19,627 bases of DNA, taken from the NCBI GenBank assembly GCA_007123785.1, contig SLGL01000261.1, positions 1 to 19,627 on the forward strand, read 5' to 3'. The DNA is from Balneolaceae bacterium (GTDB lineage: Bacteria > Bacteroidota > Rhodothermia > Balneolales > Balneolaceae). The notes under the pieces were generated by a model. That model saw nothing but the letters and a program-made list of their open reading frames with translations, did no database searches and was not told the DNA's origin. The position numbers were made by a program, and so were the translations under genes. This document shows positions 7,419 to 14,823 of the stretch, piece after piece (positions within the stretch are counted from its first letter, which is position 1; each line of letters opens with the position of its first letter).

Positions 7419-8522
7419 CTAAAAAGCTTCTCCGATGGTGATATATATACCGCTCCCGTGTTTTCCGATCCCATAATCTATTCTCAGATTGCTGGTATCA
7501 TTGGGATTCAGGTTGAATCTCAATCCGGCTCCACCCGAATATTTCGGGTTAGTCAGGTTAAAATCTTTAAATCGGTTCCAAACTTCACCGCCTGAAACAA
7601 AGACGGCCATACCAATTCTTTTATAGAGGATTTGCCGCCACTCTGCCTGAATTTGGGCGGCATTCGCATCCCTGAATCGTCCTTCGAAGTAGCCTCTCAT
7701 TATTTCGCGTCCGCCCAATAGTGAATACTCCTGGAACGGTACGTTTCCTGATTTGAACCTGGCTTGAAAATGAAAAGCAAGTACCGATGTACTACTCTCC
7801 TTTAACCCGTAATATTTGCGTGCATCCAGTAAAAAACTGCTGTGCGGGTGGGAAGAGCCTGATAATCGGGGATAATGTAACGTTGACAACTCCAAATAGT
7901 GCTTTTCTGTTGGATATGTGATGCTGTTTCGCTTGTCATGGCGAAGCGAAAACCCGGCTCCTGTTAATCTGCTGCCATTCCTGCCACTGATTATTTTGTC
8001 CGGAAACGGCTCCCCATCATTGCTGCTGAATTGAACACCGGAAAGCCTGACCCACCGAACATTTAAGCCAGTATAAAGATCATTCCCAATATTTTTGAGT
8101 ACGGCCTGCTGAAATTGAATGGAACGAAATTCAACATTTATTTCATCATTTTTTCCTGTAAATGGTCCAACTCCCCAATAATTATCCGGGAAAAAAGAGT
8201 ACTCATAACGACCCTCGAACAACCATTCATCCCCATCTAAAATTACATTGGGAGTTAACTCAATCATTAACTGCCGGTTGAGTGAATAGATCCCGGATAA
8301 AATCAACTGAGATGCTCTTGTTTCTATTCCGGCACCTAACGGTTTAAACTGAACCATCATCAACCCTCCACCCATCAGGCTTGTTTCTGGAGTGTAGCTC
8401 ATAAACGGCAGAATTACTTTTTTACTCTGATAGGCTTCACGTTCAGTTTCCTGGGCATACAATGGAGAGATGCAAAACAGAATTACAGGGAGAGCTGCGA
8501 TCCAGGTTCGTATCCGGTTCAT
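7419..8522 (-). CDS. BamA/Omp85-type outer-membrane beta-barrel protein
   Basis: A 367-residue secreted protein. Seen: signal peptide ending near PLYAQ (residue 24); no POTRA-length N-terminal region; repeated amphipathic strands throughout; the surface-antigen motif LLGGREIMRGYFEGRFRD (268-285), containing the RGY/RGF element of Omp85-family barrels (PF01103 type); and a C-terminal Phe, the usual barrel insertion signal. Without POTRA domains it resembles stand-alone bacterial surface-antigen barrels rather than BamA itself. Only 2 nt separate its ATG from the stop of the upstream porin-like gene, so the two are surely cotranscribed. It may be the outer-membrane exit or receptor of the cluster. 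Substrate unknown. Confidence 0.83.
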   Translation of the reverse strand: MNRIRTWIAALPVILFCISPLYAQETEREAYQSKKVILPFMSYTPETSLMGGGLMMVQFKPLGAGIETRASQLILSGIYSLNRQLMIELTPNVILDGDEWLFEGRYEYSFFPDNYWGVGPFTGKNDEINVEFRSIQFQQAVLKNIGNDLYTGLNVRWVRLSGVQFSSNDGEPFPDKIISGRNGSRLTGAGFSLRHDKRNSITYPTEKHYLELSTLHYPRLSGSSHPHSSFLLDARKYYGLKESSTSVLAFHFQARFKSGNVPFQEYSLLGGREIMRGYFEGRFRDANAAQIQAEWRQILYKRIGMAVFVSGGEVWNRFKDFNLTNPKYSGGAGLRFNLNPNDTSNLRIDYGIGKHGSGIYITIGEAF

Positions 8523-8524
8523 CG

Positions 8525-9715
8525 CTAAAAATTATAGGTTAGTGATGCTGTGAGCAGGTTGCCGGCACTGCCAAATACCGAATCATCACTGCCCGTAAAA
8601 AACTGCCCGAGAATCTGGAAATCGAGGTTTTGCCCGACTGACCATGATAACGACGGACTTATAAAGACTGCTTTTTCATCAGGATACCAGATTGCCGCAA
8701 TCGATCCGTCCACAAGCGGATGAATTGGATAGGTTGCATGCGCGGTTGCCTGGTAGGTAGAGAATGATGGGTTATCGGGTGTTAGCTCTTCGGCCATCAG
8801 TAAAAATTCTTCCCGGCCGCCTTCATGGTTGTACAAAAATTCGGCCACCAAAAAGAGACTGTTTTCGAACATGTAATCCACAGAGGAGGAAAAAATAAAA
8901 TTCGTCTCCCTGGTTCCATTCTGCCGATTAATGTCAGCATAAAACATGGTTTCTCCTTTAATTCCGGCTCCGCGAAAATCCCCCGCCCAGCCAGCTCCGG
9001 TTGTGAACCGTTCACGGTAATATCCGCTGATTAGCTGCACATCATACCCGCGCAGATCGAATGCGTAGAGGGCTGCAGCCACACTGTTTCTGAGGTCCCT
9101 CCCGGGGCTAACGGCTACTTCGAACCGTGAAGCAAAACCAATGTGGCGCAGAACTCGGATAGCGTCGGATCCGGGCCTTTCGGGGTAATCAAAATCGTAG
9201 AAGGAGTAGATATTGAAAATATCATTCGGGTTGGTGATCATATTCACGCCCCAGTTTACGCGCTGACGGCCAACGCGTATGTCCCAGTCGCCCAGGTGCC
9301 ATTCAGCGTACAGTCGGTCTGGGATGTAGTGCAACAACCAGTTATCCTGTTGTGTGATCATCCAGGAGAGGTTCACCAGCCCATCGTCCGTATCGATGCC
9401 GTCAGCATATTGCGGAAAATCGCGGACCAGGTCACCTGCAAAAAATCGTGTTCGCATTTGCCAGTGGAAGGTCAGGTCGGGGGTGGCAAACCATGCAACG
9501 TTCAGGCGATTTTGAAGCCGGTATTCCCACCAGGTTTCTTTACCAAACGGCTCGGGCAGTTCGGCAGAAATACGAACCGGATTCCCCTGCAGATATCCGC
9601 TGATCCTTACATTATCTGTGCCCTGAGCGAATAGTGAGTACGGACTGACCATCATCACAATCAGTGAAATGAAAAACCCGTTAATGAATACAGTATTACG
9701 CTTCCTCTTTTTCAT
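8525..9715 (-). CDS. Porin-like outer-membrane beta-barrel protein
   Basis: Predicted outer-membrane barrel of 396 residues from ATG 9715. Seen: basic n-region MKKRKRN and hydrophobic core, cleavage near SLFAQ; alternating strands; a conserved-looking block GRQRVNWG (149-156) followed by TNPNDIFN (161-168), reminiscent of DUF1302-type and related porin families; aromatic C-terminus TASLTYNF. Start choice: in-frame ATGs at 9733, 9721 and 9715 all overlap the end of the ATPase gene; 9715 places the charged residues directly before the signal core. The overlap is 20 bp (38 bp with the first ATG), implying coupled translation. I recognise no exact family name. Likely job: outer-membrane component of the same transport chain. 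Confidence 0.8.
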   Translation of the reverse strand: MKKRKRNTVFINGFFISLIVMMVSPYSLFAQGTDNVRISGYLQGNPVRISAELPEPFGKETWWEYRLQNRLNVAWFATPDLTFHWQMRTRFFAGDLVRDFPQYADGIDTDDGLVNLSWMITQQDNWLLHYIPDRLYAEWHLGDWDIRVGRQRVNWGVNMITNPNDIFNIYSFYDFDYPERPGSDAIRVLRHIGFASRFEVAVSPGRDLRNSVAAALYAFDLRGYDVQLISGYYRERFTTGAGWAGDFRGAGIKGETMFYADINRQNGTRETNFIFSSSVDYMFENSLFLVAEFLYNHEGGREEFLLMAEELTPDNPSFSTYQATAHATYPIHPLVDGSIAAIWYPDEKAVFISPSLSWSVGQNLDFQILGQFFTGSDDSVFGSAGNLLTASLTYNF

Positions 9716-10403
9716 CGGCATGCTGGATTTCATCTTTATGAATGGCTCCGTCTACCATGGTGATGACCCTTCGCGCACGGTCAATTACCCGCTGATCGTG
9801 AGTTGAAAACACGAATGTGACGTTTTGCTCGCGGTTCATTCTTTCCATGATGTCCAGCAGGTTCATGGCTGATTCGGTGTCGAGGTTTGCGGTGGGTTCA
9901 TCGGCCAGAATAAATTTTGGTTCGGATGCGAGCGCACGGGCCACAGCAACACGCTGCTGCTGGCCTCCCGATAACTGAACCGGCCGGGCATCTTTTCGGT
10001 CTCCCAGCCCTACCTGTTCGAGAAGTTCATCCGCCCGCTGCTGAATCTCTTTTTTATTTCGCTTCTGAAGCAGCATGATGAAAGACACATTTTCGCGAGC
10101 CGTAAACACGGGAATCAAATTGTAGTGCTGAAACACAAACCCAATGTTTTGCAGGCGGAAATCAATGCGTTTGCTGTCTTTCATTTTTGATATCTCCTGC
10201 CCGCTGATGAACACGTTTCCAGAGGTCGGCTTGTCCAGGCCGCCGATCATGTTCAGCAAGGTTGTTTTGCCGGAGCCGGATGGTCCCCGAACCGCGGTAA
10301 ATTCTCCCTCATTAATCTCGATGGATACATCGCGAAGAGCGTGCACGGGAACGGTGTCTGGGTTGTAAACTTTGGATAATTTTTCAGTTCTTACGATTGC
10401 CAT
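9696..10403 (-). CDS. LolD/MacB-type ABC transporter ATPase
   Basis: Cytoplasmic ATP-binding subunit, 235 residues, and the only ATPase in the cluster. Seen: Walker A GPSGSGKT (40-47), Q-loop Q92 in VFQHYNLIP, signature LSGGQQQ (144-150), Walker B FILADEP with E169, D-loop NLD (173-175) and H-loop H202 (STHD). The Q-loop context and LSGGQQQRVAVARA are typical of the LolD/MacB/FtsE group, which works mechanically with FtsX-type permeases rather than as a channel. It sits between permeases A/B and the outer-membrane genes, and its stop lies inside the next gene. With four permeases nearby it may energise two alternative heterodimers. It lies 247 bp downstream of permease B because a palindromic repeat occupies the spacer. 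Confidence 0.95.
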   Translation of the reverse strand: MAIVRTEKLSKVYNPDTVPVHALRDVSIEINEGEFTAVRGPSGSGKTTLLNMIGGLDKPTSGNVFISGQEISKMKDSKRIDFRLQNIGFVFQHYNLIPVFTARENVSFIMLLQKRNKKEIQQRADELLEQVGLGDRKDARPVQLSGGQQQRVAVARALASEPKFILADEPTANLDTESAMNLLDIMERMNREQNVTFVFSTHDQRVIDRARRVITMVDGAIHKDEIQHADEKEEA

Positions 10404-10441
10404 GGCAGTGTTGATTTTTGAATTCTATTGATTTGCGTTTT

Positions 10442-10583
10442 AAAAGTCTCCCCTAAAAAGGGGAGTACGGCGAAGCCGGGAGGGGTGTAACATGACTTTG
10501 TTCGCACACTGAACACACCTCTAAATCTCTTCTTTTTCAAGATAGACACCCCCCTTTGTCTCCCCTTGTTAGGGGGGAATTTT
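10442..10583. repeat. MITE-like inverted-repeat element inside the transporter operon
   Basis: A roughly 142-bp element with related arms. Left: AAAAGTCTCCCC, then GGGGAG and a GGGAGGGGTGT end (10442-10488). Right: GACACCCCCC, then CTCCCC and GGGGGGAATTTT (10545-10583), which reads as the imperfect reverse complement of the left. The left arm also forms its own hairpin (CTCCCC-TAAAAA-GGGGAG). C-run/G-run palindromes like this are common between genes in Bacteroidota-type genomes. It separates permease B from the ATPase and could attenuate or stabilise the transcript. Confidence 0.65.
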
Positions 10584-10650
10584 GTGCTACGCTCTATTAT
10601 TTTATCCACACAAATCAACATATTATCTTTGATTTTTATAGTTCTCAGAT

Positions 10651-11871
10651 TTAGCCATCTTTGGCCGCCTCCAGTGGATTGATTCGGATTCCTTTTATGG
10701 CCGGATAGACCGAAGCCAACAGGGTGATGATAACAACCACGGCCAGGATAATGATATATTCCGTGGATGACAGAATCGGGTAAATGATGTGATCCCAGCC
10801 CACTTGAGCCGCACCTTCCGCAAACATTTCCAGATTAATACCGGTATCGCTAAAGTAGTTAATGCTTAGTGTTGCCAGCACAATTCCCACAGCAGCTCCC
10901 GTAATGGTAAGAATGATGGATTCGATCATAATCATGCTGAACACTCGCAGGCGGCTCATCCCGATAGAGAGCAGCATCCCGATCTCCCTCATTCGCTCAA
11001 AGAGGGCCATCAGCATGGTGTTCAAAATTCCGAAAGCGAGGGCTATCATAATGATCATGGTAATCAGAATAACCATGTAACCTCCCAGCTCCACCAGCAT
11101 GCTCAGTTCGGGTGAAAGCTGCCGCCAGGTTTGTGCATGAATGCCGGGAAAAGCGCCATTTAACTCCTCCACCACCGGGCCGGCCAGCTCTTCATCTGCC
11201 AGCATAATGCCGATTTCGTGGTACACTTCTTCATCCCCAAGAAGGGCAATAAATTCATCAGAGCGGATGAACACATTTCTTTCGTCATAATCAACCGAGG
11301 CTGATTTAAAGATGCCCGCGATGTTGAAGGAACCGGATGTGAGTTCGTTTCCGGTATCTTCGAATGTGAGGACAATTCGGTTGCCCACCTCAACATTGTG
11401 GTCGTTCGCCAGTTTTTGTCCTATTATTACGGCGTTGCGAATGTCAGAGTCGAGATATTCACCTTCCACAATATTTTCATGAAAGTTGGTTGTACGAATT
11501 TCCGAATCAATATTTATGCCCCGGATTCGAACTCCGGAGGTTTTGATGGGTGATTGCAGCATGCCATCGGTAATGGTGCGCGATGTAAATGATGTGACTC
11601 TGTCATCATTCTCCAGCCAGGCTGTGATCTCATCATGATCGGGAATATAGAGCCATGAATAGCCCTCGGCCAGAAAATCGGGGTTGTGAACCTGTGCATG
11701 GGTGATCTCACTTTCAATCATGTAGTCGATTCGCTGCTGCATCAAACCATTGATAATGCCAACAGTTACTACACCGGCCCACAAGCCCACAATAATTGCC
11801 GCAAGCAAAACACTGCTTCGTGCAGGGTGGCGCCAGATATTTCTCCAGGATATAGTCAATAAAGTTTTCAT
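10651..11871 (-). CDS. FtsX/LolC-type ABC transporter permease (permease B)
   Basis: Inner-membrane permease, 406 residues. Seen: ISWRNIWRHPARS start, TM1 about 20-41, periplasmic MacB-type domain to about 260, then TM2 (263-290), TM3 (311-336) and TM4 (368-390). The ATPase-contacting stretch FERMREIGMLLSIGM lies at 291-305. Its ATG overlaps the stop of permease A by 4 bp (ATGA), the classic arrangement for two subunits made in equal amounts. Paralogue of permease D. The family includes LolC/LolE, MacB and FtsX. The LolA-like protein two genes upstream favours a LolCDE-like job of extracting a lipidated substrate from the inner membrane; this remains inference. Confidence 0.92.
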   Translation of the reverse strand: MKTLLTISWRNIWRHPARSSVLLAAIIVGLWAGVVTVGIINGLMQQRIDYMIESEITHAQVHNPDFLAEGYSWLYIPDHDEITAWLENDDRVTSFTSRTITDGMLQSPIKTSGVRIRGINIDSEIRTTNFHENIVEGEYLDSDIRNAVIIGQKLANDHNVEVGNRIVLTFEDTGNELTSGSFNIAGIFKSASVDYDERNVFIRSDEFIALLGDEEVYHEIGIMLADEELAGPVVEELNGAFPGIHAQTWRQLSPELSMLVELGGYMVILITMIIMIALAFGILNTMLMALFERMREIGMLLSIGMSRLRVFSMIMIESIILTITGAAVGIVLATLSINYFSDTGINLEMFAEGAAQVGWDHIIYPILSSTEYIIILAVVVIITLLASVYPAIKGIRINPLEAAKDG

Positions 11872-13088
11872 GATCGTGCAGCTTCTAAAATGTTCAGCTT
11901 TACAATTTTAATCAGAGGGAACAGAAATACGGCCATGGCGATCAGGAATACATAAAACCCCTGGATATAAAACTGATCGGGAGCAAAAGACATCGGGATG
12001 ATCGGGTCAAAGCCCATGTCGATCACCGCCTGTGCCGCTTCTCCGGAAAGATTGATCGGATCGATCCACTTGAGCAGACCCCACGAAAGTACAATTCCGC
12101 AAACAACTCCCATTACACTGATGAAAAGTGTTTCGATAAATACTACAAAAGAGAGATTCAGCCTCTTCATGCCCACCGAGAGCAGTACCCCGAATTCGCG
12201 CAGCCGCTCCATGGTCATTGTCAGAACAGTGCCCAAAAATCCAAATCCGATTACCACGTAAAGAACTACTGTGAGCAGGCGCGGAACGGCAAGATCCATC
12301 TCCATCAATTCAAGCAGTTCGGGCATCAGTTCCGGCCAGGTGTAGACAACCAATTCGTTGTCGTCAAGTGTGTTTCGAATGGATGCAGCCACAGCATCGG
12401 TTTGCCGCTCGTGGTAAGGGTTAATCAGCAAGCCGGTGATGTGATCTTCTGCAGAAAGCAGTTCCTGGGCCGTTTTAATTGGCAGATAGACCGCGGAGTT
12501 GTTCAAATCGCGGATGGGGTGTTCGATGAGGCCGGCAATTTCAAATAGTCCGCTGGCCGACATCCCGAATCTTCCCTGCCCGATCAGTGCGAGGGTATCT
12601 CCAACAGAAAGCTGAAGGCGATCAGCCAGCCCTTTGCCCATAACTGCCGTATGCTCATTTGCATCGAAAAATCGTCCATCAGTCAGGTAGTTTTCAATTT
12701 GATTGAAATTCTTCTCTTTCTCAGGATCAATCCCGAAAACAACCGACCCACGCGTAGATACATCGTTGGCAGCGAGCATAAAGGTTTCTACTCTGGGTAC
12801 AATTTTTTCAATTCGCTCATCTGCGTTCAGAATACGATCTCTCAACTCTTCATCGTAATAAAATGAGTTGTCAAGAGAGGTCTCATCATCGTAGCGGAAA
12901 TCTTGTACCTGAAGGTAACCGGTGTTAAAACTCACCATCCGGTCTATCATTACTTCATAACTTCCGCGGTTCATCGACTGCATCACAATAGCGGCGAGCA
13001 CCGCAAAAATAATAGCGGAAATCGTGATAAGTGTGCGCCTCCTGTTGCGCCAAATATTTCGCCAGGCTAATTTTAAGTAGGTCATCAT
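11868..13088 (-). CDS. FtsX/LolC-type ABC transporter permease (permease A)
   Basis: Inner-membrane permease, 406 residues, first permease of the cluster. Seen: YLKLAWRNIWRNRRRTLIT, TM1 about 20-38, periplasmic domain about 40-265, TM2 (270-291), contact loop ERLREFGVLLSVGM (294-307), TM3 (311-338) and TM4 (373-396). Adjacent ATGs at 13088 and 13085; a GAGGGG ends directly before the first, so the second has slightly better spacing. Paralogue of permease C, with the same motif order. It lies 44 bp after the LolA-like gene and overlaps permease B by 4 bp, so the three belong to one unit. Probably the LolC- or LolE-like half of a heterodimeric pump. Confidence 0.92.
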   Translation of the reverse strand: MMTYLKLAWRNIWRNRRRTLITISAIIFAVLAAIVMQSMNRGSYEVMIDRMVSFNTGYLQVQDFRYDDETSLDNSFYYDEELRDRILNADERIEKIVPRVETFMLAANDVSTRGSVVFGIDPEKEKNFNQIENYLTDGRFFDANEHTAVMGKGLADRLQLSVGDTLALIGQGRFGMSASGLFEIAGLIEHPIRDLNNSAVYLPIKTAQELLSAEDHITGLLINPYHERQTDAVAASIRNTLDDNELVVYTWPELMPELLELMEMDLAVPRLLTVVLYVVIGFGFLGTVLTMTMERLREFGVLLSVGMKRLNLSFVVFIETLFISVMGVVCGIVLSWGLLKWIDPINLSGEAAQAVIDMGFDPIIPMSFAPDQFYIQGFYVFLIAMAVFLFPLIKIVKLNILEAARS

Positions 13089-13132
13089 CCCCTCGTTTTA
13101 ATAAATTGCCAATTCCTTATCAGACCGGTGTT

Positions 13133-13900
13133 TTACCGGAGCCTCTGCATATTTGCTCGTGAAAAGAACCCCTCGTCGATATCAATCCCGAACTCTATAT
13201 GCTGATATGTAAGAATCGTTCTCTCATTATCCTTGTCAGCCGGTATCACGGTGATTCGTTTTGGTACTTTTCGGTTGCCAGCCTCTTCGATTTGATCGAG
13301 TTCCATCGTGTTCACCAGCCGGTCACGCTGATCGTAATTTTCGATGCGTAATTGAATGTAGTCATCTTTGGCGATCCACATTTTCACCTTGCCCCAAACG
13401 ATGGGTGTGTCCGGTTTGGGGGTCATCTCTATCACGTAGCTTTCGTAGCCATTGTACTCTTCGGTTCGGAGGAGTTCGTGTTCAAAATCTTCAATCAGGT
13501 CGGAATCCCGAACAAGGTCATCGTTGGTAAAATCCGATCCCATCCAAGATTGCGCCATCATTGAAGAAGGCAGACGTGTGGTGCGGTCAATTCTCGGATC
13601 GTAATTCCAGATATCATTATCCCGCATCAGAAACGCTGTACCCTCATCTCTTGCCGGAGCAGTAATTAAAATCAGGGAATGATCACGTCCCAGCAGCCAC
13701 GATCGCATCGAAACCTCTCGTTCGTAGCGGGGACGTACAATTTTCATTGTCATTTCGGCGTATTGCGATTCGCCCCGCATTACCTCTTCCATCCGTTCAA
13801 TAATTTCGGCAGCTGATTGTGCGGTACCTGCTTTTGGTATTGATGTCATCATTCCGATTGCAAACAGCACAATGAATATTCTCTTAATTCTTACTGTCAT
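13133..13900 (-). CDS. LolA-like periplasmic protein (outer membrane lipoprotein-sorting family)
   Basis: Secreted 255-residue protein of the LolA-like fold (PF17131-type outer membrane lipoprotein-sorting proteins). Seen: signal peptide about 1-27 (KAGTAQ before SAAEII); the opening helix AAEIIERMEEVMRG; the beta half-barrel region with DEGTAFLMRDNDIWNYDP (85-102); MMAQSWMGSDFTNDDLV (114-130), a characteristic stretch of this family; then strands GKVKMWIAKDDYIQLRIE (170-187). LolA-fold proteins hold acyl chains in a hydrophobic cavity and ferry them across the periplasm. No lipobox Cys is seen, so it should be soluble. It directly precedes the permeases, matching the idea of a carrier that receives cargo from them. 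Cargo is unknown. Confidence 0.88.
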   Translation of the reverse strand: MTVRIKRIFIVLFAIGMMTSIPKAGTAQSAAEIIERMEEVMRGESQYAEMTMKIVRPRYEREVSMRSWLLGRDHSLILITAPARDEGTAFLMRDNDIWNYDPRIDRTTRLPSSMMAQSWMGSDFTNDDLVRDSDLIEDFEHELLRTEEYNGYESYVIEMTPKPDTPIVWGKVKMWIAKDDYIQLRIENYDQRDRLVNTMELDQIEEAGNRKVPKRITVIPADKDNERTILTYQHIEFGIDIDEGFFSRANMQRLR

Positions 13901-13936
13901 AACTCTTTGATTTTTAATCTTTTCTTTCTTTTTTTA

Positions 13937-13955
13937 AACGCATTATTCATGCGTT
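13937..13955. other. Small hairpin ahead of the LolA-like gene
   Basis: Perfect 7-bp stem AACGCAT / ATGCGTT with a 5-base loop, starting at the stop codon of the 42-codon ORF and about 37 bp before the LolA-like start. In the direction of transcription it is followed by an A-rich rather than U-rich run, so it is not a standard terminator. It might be a processing or stability element. Confidence 0.4.
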
Positions 13956-14082
13956 ATTGGTAAATCTCTTCAATCTGGTCAATAAAATGAGCGATGTATT
14001 GATCAATTATTTTGTCTGCCTTTTCTAAAAATGAAGTCAACCGTTCAAAAAGTGATGCGGGTTGTTTACAGTTTGTTTTCAT
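13954..14082 (-). CDS. Small ORF (42 codons) overlapping the regulator gene
   Basis: An ATG-started frame of 42 codons on the same strand as its neighbours. It begins 17 bp inside the end of the regulator gene and ends 53 bp before the LolA-like gene. Seen: short N-terminus MKTNCKQPAS, then a mostly helical, amphipathic sequence with regularly spaced hydrophobics (LFERLTSFLEKADKIIDQ, then YIAHFIDQIEEIYQ). No signal peptide or known motif. Placement and overlap fit a translationally coupled small protein, but at this length chance cannot be excluded. I do not recognise it. Possibilities are a regulator partner or a membrane-surface helix. Confidence 0.45.
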   Translation of the reverse strand: MKTNCKQPASLFERLTSFLEKADKIIDQYIAHFIDQIEEIYQ

Positions 14083-14560
14083 TGTCTTCTGTTTTCTGCT
14101 TTATAATGTTCTCTTTTTCTCGTTCCCATTTTTGAAGAACCAGGTCTATTTCATCTCCAAACCATTTGTAAAATGATGAGACTTCAAGGGTCCACTCGGA
14201 AACACGATCGTTCTTCTCTTTCAGGCTCCTGCCTTTATCAAGTACATCTGCAAACTTCAGAAATAACTGAATTCTGGCTTTCAGAATACTGCCAACTTTC
14301 AAATTGCTGATACGATAGTACGTTTTCCGATCGCCGGGCAGGGAAACCGGCTCAACAAAACCGATGGTTATCAGCTGTTTGGTGGTTCCGCTGATACTCC
14401 CTTTGCTGGCTTTCAACGCATCCATTATTTCATTGAACGAAACGGATTCCTTGTCACAGACAATGAGGTAGCCAAGTATCCGGCCAGCCATCCGTGTCAT
14501 ACCAAAAAGTTCAAAAGCCATACCGGCTTCTTCTATATATTGGAGCTTTTTTTCAGTCAT
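14066..14560 (-). CDS. GbsR/MarR-family transcriptional regulator
   Basis: DNA-binding regulator of 164 residues from the ATG at 14560. Seen: AGMAFELFGMTRMAGRILGYLI, then a winged-helix core with recognition-helix region DALKASKGSISGTTKQLI and the wing FVEPVSLPGDRKTYYRIS. GRILG, SKGS and PG-R--YY are the hallmarks of the GbsR branch. A helical C-terminus (about 95-164) is probably for dimerisation. A TTG at 14602 could extend it by 14 residues, but the ATG leaves room for a 5' leader. It heads the envelope cluster and the sequence just upstream carries a large dyad, so it is likely an autoregulated local controller. The ligand is unknown; GbsR-type proteins often govern transport genes. Confidence 0.87.
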   Translation of the reverse strand: MTEKKLQYIEEAGMAFELFGMTRMAGRILGYLIVCDKESVSFNEIMDALKASKGSISGTTKQLITIGFVEPVSLPGDRKTYYRISNLKVGSILKARIQLFLKFADVLDKGRSLKEKNDRVSEWTLEVSSFYKWFGDEIDLVLQKWEREKENIIKQKTEDNENKL

Positions 14561-14604
14561 TTTTATGGTTTGTTTGTGTCTCTGATTACAAAATACAAAC
14601 AAAG

Positions 14605-14638
14605 TTCATTATGTTCAATATTTACTGAACAGAATGAA
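14605..14638. promoter_or_regulatory. 34-bp dyad, candidate operator of the GbsR-like regulator
   Basis: Outer arms TTCATT (14605-14610) and AATGAA (14633-14638), inner arms TGTTCA (14612-14617) and TGAACA (14626-14631), all sharing the same centre at 14621.5. Fourteen of 17 base pairs match across the dyad. It lies 45 bp upstream of the preferred start of the regulator. On the minus strand an ATTG inside the dyad stands 20 bp before TATTTTG, a weak match to Bacteroidota -33/-7 promoter elements, so bound regulator would cover the promoter. Confidence 0.5.
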
Positions 14639-14780
14639 TCATAAAATGAAACTGATCATCGTATGGTATTTTCCAGTACGTAGCAACATAATTACTGTTA
14701 CAAAAAACCTTAAGAAAAGAATTAACCTTAACTCGGGTTGGGAGTGATTGAATCAAAGAATTGACCACATTTAATACTAA

Positions 14781-14823
14781 CCCGCATTTCGTTTTCAAAT
14801 AATTTTAGTGTGAGAAATGCGGG
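14781..14823. repeat. Long perfect hairpin (CCCGCATTTC arms)
   Basis: Arms CCCGCATTTC (14781-14790) and GAAATGCGGG (14814-14823) match over 10 bp with a 23-base loop. AACCCGCATTT with a following GTTTT recurs once at about 16669-16684, suggesting a dispersed element. It lies about 107 bp beyond the stop of the surface-repeat gene and might end its transcript, though no U-run follows. Confidence 0.55.

Noticed and set aside
10391..10621. 76-codon minus-strand frame between permease B and the ATPase
   Set aside because: It runs through the C-run/G-run palindromic element, so its sequence is set by the repeat and not by coding constraint.
13937..13955. Hairpin read as a rho-independent terminator after the regulator
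   Set aside because: The stem is only 7 bp and no U-run follows in the transcribed direction, so termination is not supported.
14560..14602. TTG start at 14602 for the GbsR-like regulator
   Set aside because: The added 14 residues do not resemble the family and would put the start codon 3 bp from the operator-like dyad. The ATG at 14560 fits better.
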